Shown here one piece after another: positions 54,573 through 64,000 of a stretch of 64,000 bases of DNA (positions within the stretch are counted from its first letter, which is position 1; the number at the start of each line of letters is the position of its first letter). Source of the stretch: Kitagawia praeruptora (taxonomy: Eukaryota; Streptophyta; Magnoliopsida; Apiales; Apiaceae). Below the pieces are notes generated by a model. That model made no database searches and was not told the origin of the DNA. It worked only from the letters and a program-made list of their open reading frames with translations. The translations under genes were made by a program, and so were the position numbers. The stretch lies in the NCBI GenBank assembly GCA_037693485.1, contig CM075350.1:67746001-67810000 (forward strand), in the 5' to 3' direction.

Positions 54573-55060
54573 GTCTAGTGCGTACTTTATATTAGAGATA
54601 CTCTAGGATCAGCTGCGTCCTAGGAGTACTCTCAAATAATGATTCTACTTCTCTCTAGTTGGCTTCTTGATCTCTCTGTTATCTATGCTCAGGAACTTGG
54701 TGCTCAGGAACCCCTCTACAGGAATCTGTACCTGCACATATAACAAATGTGTTAGTCTAAGGAGTCTTTCTGTAGTTCCCATGTACTTCTTGTTGTCCTC
54801 ATTGCTGCTGCTAGGTTGACTTGGGCTCTTCTCGGGGAGGAACATGGTCTTCTTATAATCTACTCAGCTTCCGGTTCTTCAAGAACCTCTTGATACTTGT
54901 CAACTCTTAATAATCTCTTTGTCTAATGCTCATTTCTTCATGTCTGATCTTCATATTTAGTATTGGATACAATCTGTCTCCTGGCTCATACAATACTTGT
55001 TGATTGGAACCTATGACTTGATATGTCTAAATCTAGCCCATGGTAATTTTGGACATAACA
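54573..55060 (-). repeat. LTR-like relic inside Gypsy-2
   Basis: 'attagagatactctaggatc' followed by 'agctgcgtcctagga' parallels the LTR's 'attagatgtattcaaggatc' and 'atctgcgcccaagga'. 'ctcaggaacttggtgctcagg' resembles the LTR minisatellite, and 'ctaaatctagcccatgg' with 'attttggacataaca' matches the LTR end. It therefore looks like a diverged partial LTR in the same orientation. Confidence 0.6.
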
Positions 55061-57892
55061 CTAAGAAAACTGAAAAAAATAGATTAGTAATACGAGCTGA
55101 AGAGCTCGCATATAAGTGATGCATGTATGCAAGTATGAATGATTATCTACATTATATATGTTGCTACCTTCTCAAGTGGCATATCAATTATCTACTTGAC
55201 TGATTCAACTAACACGTTCGAGATCATAAACTAAGCATATATGTTATGTAAACTGCAAACCTATAGGGCATGATAACATCCTAAGTACAAGTTCACATAA
55301 ATTTTATTTCTAAAGATCATGGAATATGCGCATTTAGAAGCAATATGTATCTAAGCATGACAGAATATAAGCTCTCATTAACAGGAAATGTTGCATGAGA
55401 GTTAAGGATATAAAGGCATGAAAGTAGACTTATATGTGCTTCCTTGTGCCAGTTTGTATTGAGGTTCCATTACTAAACCTGGAATGGAAGCTCTTCTTTG
55501 TGCATGCTCACAATAATAAGATTTAGGGGAATTGAGCTACCCCCCGAGCCGTCATGACACGTGAACCTCCTATAGCTTGTTGAAGCAATTGACTGAAAAC
55601 TGCTTGTTTCGGCTGAATATCACTAAATCTGGAAGCTGTAGCTATAAATTGTGGGTTGGAAACCGGAAGCTGGAAGCTACTAACTAGAAGCTTCTGATGA
55701 TCATCAAGGATGCTGCAAGCTACTTTATCAAAAACCTGTTAGTAGTACGGTACTTGTTTCGATCATATACAAGCTTTATAAAATGAGAGTATTCATCTTT
55801 GTATTGCTTTGATGAGGGCACAAGGCGAATCCAATTGAGCTCTAGGTGAATCCTGGGAAGGGAACTTAGAGAATTCAATTGGGCGCTAAGTGAATCCTTG
55901 ACAGGGCATAAGACGAATCCAGTTGAGCTTTGAGTGAATCCTGAGAAGGGCACTTAAAGAATTCGACTGGGCGTCAAATGAATCCTTTTTGGCTTTAGGG
56001 AGCACGAAGTGAATCCATCCGGGCTCTAGGTGAATCATGTCAAGAGCACGAAGAGAATCCGGTTGGGCACTAAATGAATTATTTCAAACTCTAGGGGCAC
56101 CAAGTGAATCTGTAAGGGCACAAGGTGAATCCCTTCAAATGCTAGGGGCACCAAGTGAATCCGTATGGGCACAAGGTGAATCCCTTTAAAGGCTTTTCAG
56201 GTACAATCAAACTTTAGGTTAGGTTACCCATGATTAGGTTCCCAAAACCTTTAACTAGGTGCCCACATGCTTATGGGACTTTTGAATTGTGCCTACGATT
56301 CATAGGGCTTTTCGATGTGAATCTCTCGTGCTTGCAAGTCTTTTCTAGCTATCGAGTGCCTGTAGCTGACAGGGCTTTCAAAGTGAATCTTTCTGGGCTC
56401 TATGCAAATCCTTGTAAGGGCATAAGGTGAATCCAACTGGTTGTTTATGTGAACCTCTGCTTAGGACAAAAACCGTAACCAATAGGGCACCAAATGAATC
56501 CCTAAAAGGGTACAAAGAGAATCCATTAAGATACCAAACAAATGCGCATGGATGCATGAAGCACCAAGTGAATCCTTTTGGGCTCTAAGTGAACCTATAC
56601 GGGTACATAGAGAATCCATAAGGGCATTGGGTGAATATATGAAAATTCTTAGGGAACCTAGTGAATCCTTCTGGGCTATAAGTGAATCCTTGAATGGAGC
56701 ACAAAGAGAATCCAAAAGGGCACTAGATTAATCTTCTAAAGGCATGGAGTTCTTGCTGTAAGTACACTTTCTTCTATTCAGGTATCGGCTGGCTGGGAAC
56801 TTCAAGCAGGAAGCTGCTAATCAGAAACTGTCAACAATTGGCTTCTAACAAATATCAATGAACCCCGAAGTTGTTACATACAAGCTATGAGCTTCAGGTA
56901 TATAATAATGAACCTGGGAGGTTTTTTACGAATATGTAAGCATAAAAGGATAGGTATCACCTGGATCTTTCTGTAGACTAATCAGATGTGAAGTGGAAGC
57001 ATCCGTTAAGATTTGGAAACTCATTGACGTGTTCATGATGCAAGCATGCTGCTCTTCAAGATACTAGACCAAATCAATCCTCAAGGTTAATGAACCAAAT
57101 ATGAGCTATGAGGTTTCCAAACTGCATCCTAGCCGTGAGGTTCCTGAATCAAATCGCGAGCTTCCTGGACCTGGTGGTGAGGTTCCTGGTCTGAATTCTC
57201 AAAACTTTGAAATCCTCAACTTTCAAAGTACCATGTGCTATAGTAATTGTAATTGTACTACCCCCCAGTTCTTCAGGGAAGCTTGTCTTTGATGAAGAAC
57301 TAACTCCAAGAAGCTTCATAATTCTTCGATAATTTCTAATAAGTCGTTGAATATTCATCCATGAAGTTGAGTACTGTGTGTTTTCTTCAAGATGCTCATA
57401 TCATATTCTTGTAGATACTCTTCATCAAAATCTTCAACTATGTCGAATTTTCTTTAACGCTCGAATAAATACTATAACCTCTTCACATCATTCTTGCTTG
57501 TAGCTTTAACATGTCTTCTCCTTTCTTTATCTTCTTACGAAACATGCTGAGAATGAACCTCTATACAAATATCCCAATACAGTACCTCTAAGCTTACGCG
57601 AGCTAACTCATTGTAAGAAACAAGAGATACTTAAAGAGATTACTTGTGAGGTATTTCTCGCAGGTCACTGAATTGAATGAGGTATGTTCCTTGTTTTACA
57701 AGCTAAATATAAGCTCATGTATGACGTAATACAAGGAAAAGAACTACTCATAATTTCGTTGAAAACTACTCGAAAGAAATAGGTTTACTTTCTAGGAAGG
57801 TATACATGCACTACCCCCCAGTTCTAAGAAGGAAATACATATATAAATAAAGGTCTCTCAACTATACTTTAAGGAAGCTCTCAAACTTTCAA
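55061..57892 (-). repeat. Gypsy-2 internal noncoding region with repeat array 2
   Basis: No pol remains. From 55805 to 56745 the 'gggcac(t/a)aagtgaatcc' type unit recurs some thirty times, with variants 'aagagaatcc' and 'aggtgaatcc'. 57050-57190 has its own short repeats around 'gaggttcctg'. The rest, 55061-55800 and 57190-57892, shows no domain; small ORFs here are products of the repeats. Confidence 0.7.
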
Positions 57893-59344
57893 CTACTGGT
57901 CACCTCGAGCTATCCATTCCGCGAGCTTCCCGGCTTTAATCAATTCCTCAATTTGGCCTTTCAGTGCTCTGCATTCGGAAGTATCATGGCAATTATCCTC
58001 ATGGAAGTCACAATATTTCTTCATATCTTTCCTTGCTCCTACAGGTAAAGGTGCAGGTTTCACAAATATTCCTTCTTTCCCATAAACCATGAAGATGTGG
58101 TCAACTGGAACGACCAAAGAGGTATAATTGTCGCGCTTTGTCTTCAAATTTGCTTTAATTCTTTTAGAGGATGCTTGGTCCCCAATAACATATGCTTGCG
58201 GGCTTGGAGACCTTTCTCGCTTGCTTCCTTTGTGACTAGCTTCATCTCCAAGATCTTTTATTTCTCTCAACTTCAACAAGGATTCTTCTACGCATTTATA
58301 TAGTTCAGCTTGTTTGTAGAACTCAGCTAGTGTACCAGGTTCACGTACTTGTAGCTCCTTCCAGAAGTCTGAACCAGCTCTAACTCCAGCAATCAGGAAG
58401 CTCATAATGACCTCGTCAGGAGCTTTCTTAACTCTGGGAACCTCTGCATTAAAACTTTTGAGGTCCTCTGTCAAGGTCTCATCTGCTCTCTGCTTGATGT
58501 TGGCCAAGGTATTGGTTGGGGGTGCAAAAGTGATGGAAGCTCTAAACTGAGTAACGAAGAGTTTCCCCATATTCTCCTAGGAATTTATAGAATCTGATGG
58601 TAACCTCTTAAACCACTGATGAGCTCCACCATAAAGGGTTGCAGCCAATAATCTACACCTTGTTGGCTCCTTAACTTGATAAACATCCATCTCGGTATTG
58701 AAATGACCAAGATACTCCACAGGATCCGTAGTGCCATCAAATTTAAAATCGTTTGACATACGATAGGATTTAGGTAACGGGGATTTTCTAACCTTCTTAG
58801 TGAATGGAGATGAGGTCATTGCACATGTTATTGACTGCTTTTCTTCCTTGAGTTTCACTAGAATCTTCTTGATGTCTTCAGCATTCAAATCACCAGCTCC
58901 ACCATCCTTTGCTTCCTTATCTTTATCATCGGCTTCCTGTGAATCTGCTATACACGAATCGTTCACGATCTCGACTGAACTTGAATCATCTTTAATTATC
59001 TCGATGGAAGGTTCCTTAACAAGAGGTTGTTTATCCTTCAGTTCACCATCTTCTTCACCTTCAGTATCTTTCTTTAGGTCTTCGATCTCCTCCTCAGCCT
59101 TTTCTTCACATTCTTCTTCATCGACGCCTAACTGCTTGGGATTAATCTTAGCTTTTTTACCCTTCTTACCAGCTGTTAACTTCGACTTCTTCTTCTTCTT
59201 CGGTGTTATTTGTTCGAGGGTTGTAAGCCTTTCTTCAATCGACTTTAGATGCTCTAGGACGTCAGCAGGAGTAATCTTCTTCGCTTTCGGGGTTTGATCT
59301 TTCTCTACAGATTGTGTTGCTTCGCTATCAGAACTGCCTGCCAT
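57893..59344 (-). pseudogene. Gypsy-2 Gag, one in-frame stop
   Basis: The ATG at 59344 opens MAGSSDSEATQSVEK. A basic KKKKKSKLTAGKKGKKAKIN segment and a long acidic stretch (59130-58900) follow. The capsid domain reads SNDFKFDGTTDPVEYLGHFN, CRLLAATLYGGAHQWFKRLP, then, after a TAG at 58579-58577, MGKLFVTQFRASITF and DEVIMSFLIAGVRAG. The zinc-binding end is YCDFHEDNCHDTSECRALKG. The stop is the only lesion seen in about 480 codons. Gag alone would let the RNA be packaged, while RT and integrase come from a relative. Family identity rests on these capsid and CCHC-like phrases. Confidence 0.85.
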
Positions 59345-59372
59345 CTTTCCACTCTTAAGATGATAACTCTCC

Positions 59373-59389
59373 CCTCCTTCTAGCGCCAA
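59373..59389 (-). other. Gypsy-2 primer binding site candidate
   Basis: On the minus strand TTGGCGCTAGAAGGAGG starts immediately after the LTR. It differs from the methionine-tRNA site of the other elements; the tRNA is not assigned here. Confidence 0.65.
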
Positions 59390-60160
59390 TGTTGATGAGT
59401 GGATTTCGTAACAACTTTTGAGAGGTTTATGGTGAGTTGTAAAGGCTAACGATCAACTAATCTATGGAGAATGGAAGTTTTTTGTGGGGGTTGAACTGAG
59501 CTCGAGAGCGTTTACAAGAATCTCGCGAGTTCCTTTGAGGCTTGTGTCATGTGTTCTCAAGAATCTCGTAGGTGTATTGCGAGGCTTGTAAAACATGTTC
59601 TCAAGGTGCCTATGTACCCTTGTATATATAGGGATCAAGTTCACGTAGTTCTTTGTAGACTAGAAGTCTGGTTAGGCGGCAAGATGCTAGGTTCCTAATT
59701 CGTGGGGACCTCCTTTTCTCCAGATTCAGCCACGAATAGGCGACCTAAGTCGAATAGAACTCGAGTTCTAGTCCGGCTAGGAATGTATTTACGAGTTCTA
59801 GTCCTATTAGATGTATTCAAGGATCATCTGCGCCCAAGGAATACATTCCAATAAGGAGTTGATGTTCATAACTTGCTCCTAAAGAATAGGAGGCTTAATC
59901 ATACTAGAATTCTGCTGAATTAAATCTGTTCTCGTACAGGAAGCTGTCTCTCAGGAACCTGTTTCTCGGGAAGCTGTCTGCAGGAAGCTGTCTCTCGGGA
60001 AGCTGTCTCTCGGGAACTTGAACCTGTCCAGATCCATTTCACATGCTATTTAGCCCCATTTAACTTAAGGGACCTCAATCATAACCCATATTACTCATAC
60101 GGATTGGATCCTTAAGCCTAATGGGCCTAAATCTAGCCCATGGAGATTTTGGACACAACA
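59390..60160 (-). repeat. Gypsy-2 5' LTR (771 bp)
   Basis: It runs TGTTGATGAGTGG to ...GGACACAACA and is co-linear with 53235-54002. About a dozen substitutions were seen by eye, plus a different arrangement of the minisatellite at 59935-60020. Confidence 0.92.
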
Positions 60161-60165
60161 CAAAC

Positions 60166-60701
60166 CTTATACAGAGCTACGCACACAAACTCAATTGCTC
60201 AACTCACAATTGCTTCGCACGACCACTACACTTTTTACAATGATATAGAGAGAGTATTTATAATGCTTCCTATCAACTAATAACAGAAAGACAACCTATA
60301 CATGATAATGTTCTGCCGTCCAGTTGATAGTTTCCATCAATAGAAAATTCTTTCCTTCATAATATCTTCTTGCTTGTTCCTCAACCAAATATCCTGTTTT
60401 ATAGCACTTGCCAGTTTCTGTAGCATCCTTAATGACATCATCAGTAACACGACTGATATCAGGATTGCACACTTCATCAGTATCTGACTATCCCATCAGT
60501 ACTTGACTTGCTCTATCAGGATTCGATCTCAGTTCCTGATATGTAGTCCTCGATGCACTATTCCTGACTTAAATTCTACATATCACTGTCTAATACATAT
60601 ATCCTATACAAAGTGCTAAATCCTTTATAAGATCAGGATTACAAGAAGTATAATGTGTAAATTCAATTCTTAACATCACAACTCATGAATTATTCCTAAC
60701 A
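60166..60701 (-). repeat. Copia-2 5' LTR, outer piece
   Basis: It continues from cttatacagagctacg to attcctaaca, matching 42299-42834. It is followed by the target copy tactt (60702-60706). Confidence 0.93.
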
Positions 60702-60706
60702 TACTT

Positions 60707-61306
60707 TTCTCCAGGATTCCTTGAGTTGTCGAATAGAACACTTTACTTGTCGAATCCTTGAGATATCGAATAGCTTTCTGAGTCCTTGAGATATCGAATG
60801 GAACTTTGACTTGTTGACTCTTTGAGAACTTGAATACCACTTTGACTTGTTGACTTCTTGAGTTCTCGAATAGAATATTTAGACATGTCGAATCTCTGAG
60901 ATATGGAATGAGATATCGAACAATTCATTTAGAGATATCGAACAGTGTCTTCTCAGATATCGAATCTCTGACTTCTCGAATGCTAGACTTCTCGAATAGA
61001 CAAATGTACTTCTCGAATTGGTACTTAGGCAAATTCTTCATTTCTTCAAATCCTAACTGTGATTATTTGACAGTCTGTATCTTCTTGCTTGAGGCATGAA
61101 CCTTGAAACTTCTTTCAAGCATTATTCTTGAATATATAAGTACAGTTGCACAACTAGGATTTGATGCCTATTACAAGTACAAAAAAATAAATCGAAACTC
61201 TACAACTAGAGGTTCCCTCAGTTAAGAGGTCATGTAAGTAATGCAAAGCATTACAAACAATTAGGCTTGTTATTAGATGTAAACAGGCATGCCTCTGTGA
61301 CTAACA
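60707..61306 (-). repeat. Copia-3 3' LTR, right piece with TCGAAT motif array
   Basis: Between 60725 and 61020 a tcgaa core occurs about a dozen times, almost all as (ttctcgaat), (tgtcgaat) or (gatatcgaat/c). Spacing is about 15-30 bases. The rest of the LTR to 61306 (ctaaca) lacks the motif. Confidence 0.88.
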
Positions 61307-61320
61307 ATCTCCCCCAAATT
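61307..61320 (-). other. Copia-3 polypurine tract
   Basis: Minus strand AATTTGGGGGAGAT precedes the LTR and is nearly identical to the Copia-1 tract. Confidence 0.88.
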
Positions 61321-61437
61321 GTGAGTGAGACCCTTAGTCACAATTTCATGTCTGATAACAAGCCTAACATACATAAAGATAAAACTTGAAAAAGTATAGG
61401 TTTGTAGATTGATTGAGGAAAATACATAGAAGTATTC

Positions 61438-63588
61438 TTACAAGTTATGAGGAACTACTAGCCATATCCTATTCTTTGCATTTTCTTCCATGTAAAGAAG
61501 AATGTCTTCCATTGCAGTGAGTTCTTCAATTAGAGGGGAGCCTGACAAATCCTTGAGTACTTCATTCAGCTGTTTCTCAGAATAGGAACTGATGTAGTCC
61601 ATTCTAATCTTTACATTTCTACCATACTTCTTGTACTCAATGATGTAAGGATTAAACTTGACTCTACACAGACCCATAGCCCTCAATTCATCAGCCTTAG
61701 CTTCCATTGCAGCAAACTCCTCCTCCATTTTCTTTAGTAGCTCTTCACTATTCTTTTTCATTTCTGCCTGGTGATCTCTCTTCATTTTGACAAAGTCAAT
61801 TAACTCCAGCTTCCATACCCTTTCCACTCTGTCTTCAGAATCCAACATTGCAATTATCCTTTCTATGTCATATAGCCTGCCCCAGTGCTGACATGTTCCT
61901 TGTCTGAATTTCTTCTATCTTCCATCAGTATATTTAATTTCAAGAAAATCATCAACAATGGCAACATGATAGATTCTTTGAGCCCATAGGAACTGTAGTT
62001 GGTCTTCATCATAGTTTTCATCCAGAGGTGGTAGGTTTAATCCTGGAATTATTGTCAGTGCCTTTGACTTGGATAACTTCACCCTTCTTGCAGCATGCTT
62101 GAATTTAATCCTTTTTACATGGTTGCTAGGCAGAAACTTATGACCCTTGATTGTAGACCATTGTAGTATTCCATTAGCAGTTTGCTTATGGAAACATACA
62201 AATGGTTTCTTGACTTGAATCTTCTTCTCTTCTTGAGGTGGCAAAATAGTTGTAGAAGCCATAGATGTAGATTTTGCTAGGCCACTACTAACAGTATTCA
62301 CCCTAGACTTAGAGTCTTGTGTTGTGGTGAGGTTACTGCTAGCAATGCCTAAGGCTTGCTGTTTTCCAATCTTCCTCTCATAGACTTTGCCTTGATCATC
62401 ATCATTTTTCTTATCCTTGTTATCCTTCTTCTTCTTATCTTCAGCACCCTTATCACTCCTGTGATATCTTCTCCTTCCATAACCTTTATCTTCATCTTCA
62501 TCATCCTTATTTCTCCTAGGTTGAGTCATTTCTGGAATTGCACCAGTTGCTATGAAAGATCTGAGGATGTGCAGTGCTTCTATTTCTTCAGCATTTTTGA
62601 CTCCAACTTTCTTCTGTAGTTGATCAATGGTAGTAATGACCAGTCTGTGATTTCGAGGAGTGAGATCATTGGGAATGACCAATTGTTTGATGTCTTCAAT
62701 TTTGGTGCCAGACTGATAGATGATTGTCCATGGCCTCTTGATTACTTCTGGTAGCCTTGAAGGTTGGCCATTCCTCAGGTCATCATACAGACTTTTGTTG
62801 TTCTCATTTCTCTTCTCAATAAGCTCAAGTAGTGCATCTATCTCTGAGTGTTTTAGAGCTTGTAGAGTCTTGTAGGTTAGATGCCATATCTTTGAGTTGG
62901 ATACCATCATTATCTCCTTGAACCATGAGTTGTTGATTTTCCTGGGTATGACAGTGATGTAGTCAATCTGCTCCTTCAACTTTCTCAGATAGAACTGAGT
63001 GTCACCAGCCTGTTCCCTTGTGGCTTTCAGAAACTCCAAGAAGGCTTTATCATGATAGACATTTGAATTAGCAACTTCTAGTAGCTTGGCCTCAGTAATG
63101 ACTTCAACTTCTTCAGGCTTGGCACTTTCAAATATGGAAGATGGAGGTTTGTCAGATGGCATACTCCCTGCAACCACTGTGGTTGTGATGGATTGCTTCT
63201 GGCCACCAGGAGTAATGACATGCACAGTTGGTAGAGTAACAACTGGCAAAGTGGTTGGAGGCTCATCAACTTTGGATTTTCCTTTACCTGCCACATGAGT
63301 CATGGGTTTTGGAGCCCTTTGATGTACACCCTCATTTAGCTTTATGCCTTTCTCCTTAGGTTTCTCCCCCTTTGGATTTGAATTCCTTGATGTCCTCTAC
63401 TCCCCCTTAGGCTTATTGTCAGGCACAGAGGCTGTAGGAATGACCTTTGGGTTTTGAAGATTCTTCAGGGAGAGGGAGACCCATGTGCTTCATCATAGCA
63501 GACAGCATTGATTGTTGATGCAGAAGGACATTAGCTGTGGTGGTGGCTTGGGTGTCCAACTGTTCATTGAGAATTGCAACCTTGTGTG
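61438..63588 (-). pseudogene. Copia-3 ORF3 (Sirevirus post-pol region), broken
   Basis: From the right: 63588-63419 carries ILNEQLDTQATTTANVLLHQ; a frameshift follows; 63303-61915 begins MTHVAGKGKSKVDEPPTTLP. It contains a helical domain (FYLRKLKEQIDYITVIPRKI, KTLQALKHSEIDALLELIEK), a charged Lys/Asp region, and VCFHKQTANGILQWSTIKGH. One in-frame TAG at 61917-61915 separates it from 61848-61438, with EFAAMEAKADELRAMGLCRV and FNPYIIEYKKYGRNVKIRMD. The last part aligns by pattern with the end of Copia-1 ORF3, and the coiled coil parallels its 15780 region. Function is unknown. Confidence 0.65.
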
Positions 63589-64000
63589 ACGGCCCAAATC
63601 TGGGGTCCAGATTTAGTGCCACAACCAATACATTAAGTATAACTTAATCATACAGACGACCCCTCAACAAGGATCGATCTCAGGTTATAGTATGGAAAAA
63701 GAATCTAAATCACAACAACTATTATAACTACTATACCTTCTTATCTGAAGCGCGGTCCATGCTGACTCTGAAATTATATTCTTTAGAAAACACCTCAACA
63801 CTCTCAATCGAATTGTCATTCGTAGGTAGTCAATCCATAACTCTAACTGAAAGAGGAAGGATAAATAAAGCAAGAATGAGCCAACAACGCTCAGCAAGTG
63901 TAAAGTGAAGTAACAACTTCTAAATAAACTGAAAACTGACAACAAACATAAAACTGACTTTCAATAATAACAAGATAGTAGAATGATATGACTGAAGCAA
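63585..64000. mobile_element. Start of another LTR-like insertion in Copia-3
   Basis: Copia-3 ORF3 coding ends abruptly at ttgcaaccttg, and TGTGACGGCCCAAATC begins. This is a common opening of plant gypsy LTRs, followed by a palindrome aaatctggggtccagattt. The preceding ccttg would be the target copy. The other end is outside the window, so neither orientation nor family is known. Confidence 0.5.

Larger units (their letters stand above)
53235..60160 (-). mobile_element. Gypsy-2: gag-only, non-autonomous Ty3/gypsy (Tat-like) element
   Basis: LTRs at 53235-54002 and 59390-60160 flank a minus-strand internal region. Target copies caaac are at 53230-53234 and 60161-60165. Internal order on the minus strand: a PBS-like TTGGCGCTAGAAGGAGG, gag (59344-57893), then about 3.9 kb without any protease, RT or integrase, then a polypurine-like tract at 54003-54016. 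The Gag resembles those of the Tat/Ogre side of gypsy. A retroelement with LTRs and gag only corresponds to the TR-GAG class. By eye the LTRs are about 98% identical outside a variable minisatellite, so it moved recently, with pol supplied in trans. Confidence 0.85.
42073..60701 (-). mobile_element. Copia-2: full-length Sirevirus, with Gypsy-2 nested in its 5' LTR
   Basis: The left (3') LTR is 42073-42834. The right (5') LTR is 53015-53234 plus 60166-60701, after removing Gypsy-2 and one caaac. Target copies tactt are at 42068-42072 and 60702-60706. By eye the LTRs differ at about 13 sites in 750 (about 98%). Minus-strand order is PBS, gag, coiled coil with CCHC, protease, integrase, RT-RNase H, then a spacer holding an antisense ORF, ORF3, and the polypurine tract. 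RT phrases IIFGFTNEKLC and MSMMGELNYFLGLQ fit Sireviruses. RT-RNase H is open; gag, integrase and ORF3 carry stops or frameshifts. Confidence 0.93.
41395..64000 (-). mobile_element. Copia-3: Sirevirus 3' end (3' LTR and ORF3 region), interrupted by Copia-2 and truncated by window
   Basis: The 3' LTR starts TGTTGAGTATTG at 41395, is split by Copia-2 at 42072/60707, and ends CTAACA at 61306. It is followed by the polypurine tract (minus AATTTGGGGGAGAT) and by minus-strand ORF3 pieces at 63588-61438. No pol is in view. The Sirevirus assignment rests on the tract, the long ORF before the LTR, and the shared C-terminal domain with Copia-1. Total LTR length without the insertion is about 1278 bp. 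At 63585 another LTR-like sequence begins and the rest of the element is outside the window. Confidence 0.8.

Noticed and set aside
54110..56745. Regular short repeats that might be taken for a CRISPR array or a satellite
   Set aside because: The units are degenerate and vary in spacing, have no unique spacers of equal length, and lie within an LTR retrotransposon of a plant genome.
58800..59297. 165-codon plus-strand ORF opposite Gypsy-2 gag, rich in Ser and Phe
   Set aside because: It is the mirror of the Lys/Glu/Asp-rich gag coding strand. Such composition leaves the opposite strand open by chance, and there is no promoter or domain.

Overview
The window is plant nuclear DNA made almost entirely of nested transposable elements, with no intact host gene that I recognise. 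Evidence for a flowering plant, probably a eudicot: three Sirevirus-type Ty1/copia elements, a chromovirus-like Ty3/gypsy element, a Tat-like gag-only gypsy element, two Athila/Tat-style solo LTRs, an L1-type LINE with DUF4283, endonuclease, RT, zf-RVT and RNase H parts, a Stowaway MITE and Helitron-type ends. The DNA between elements is very A+T-rich. The genus cannot be told from the sequence.

Layout. 1-5120: 5' part of a minus-strand chromovirus (Gypsy-1), cut by the window edge. 5648-19773: complete plus-strand Sirevirus (Copia-1) with 1141-bp LTRs, target duplication ttgac, gag, pol and a very long third ORF, all broken. 19774-24567: A+T-rich DNA with a Helitron-like element, other Helitron-type ends and a Stowaway MITE. 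24568-31150: minus-strand LINE, split by a solo LTR (25480-26844, duplication acatc). 31151-38450: low-copy-looking DNA with a foldback MITE, exon-like fragments of an unidentified minus-strand gene and Helitron 5'-type ends. 38444-41380: a possible DNA transposon holding a second copy of the same solo LTR in reverse (39286-40898, duplication ataac).

41395-64000 is a nest. Copia-3 (minus strand, only its 3' LTR and ORF3 region in view) has Copia-2 (42073-60701, duplication tactt) inserted in its LTR. Copia-2 has Gypsy-2 (53235-60160, duplication caaac) inserted in its own 5' LTR. At 63585 a further LTR-like sequence begins inside Copia-3 and runs off the window. Every boundary that can be checked has TG...CA ends, and four insertions show perfect 5-bp duplications.

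Most interesting points: (1) each of the three Sireviruses carries its own dense, family-specific short motif in its LTR (TGACAG/CTGTCA, TCAGGA/TCCTGA, or TCGAAT); in Copia-1 the motif also runs through coding DNA and produces KDAV[N/K] peptide repeats; (2) Copia-2 carries a compact antisense ORF with its own TATA box, G-box and polyadenylation-like signals between pol and ORF3; (3) both readable Sireviruses have a stop codon followed by a pyrimidine-rich TTGCAG/GG sequence at the junction before protease; (4) Gypsy-2 has gag but no pol, and two arrays of degenerate repeats fill the space. Identity values are by-eye counts; no database search was run.
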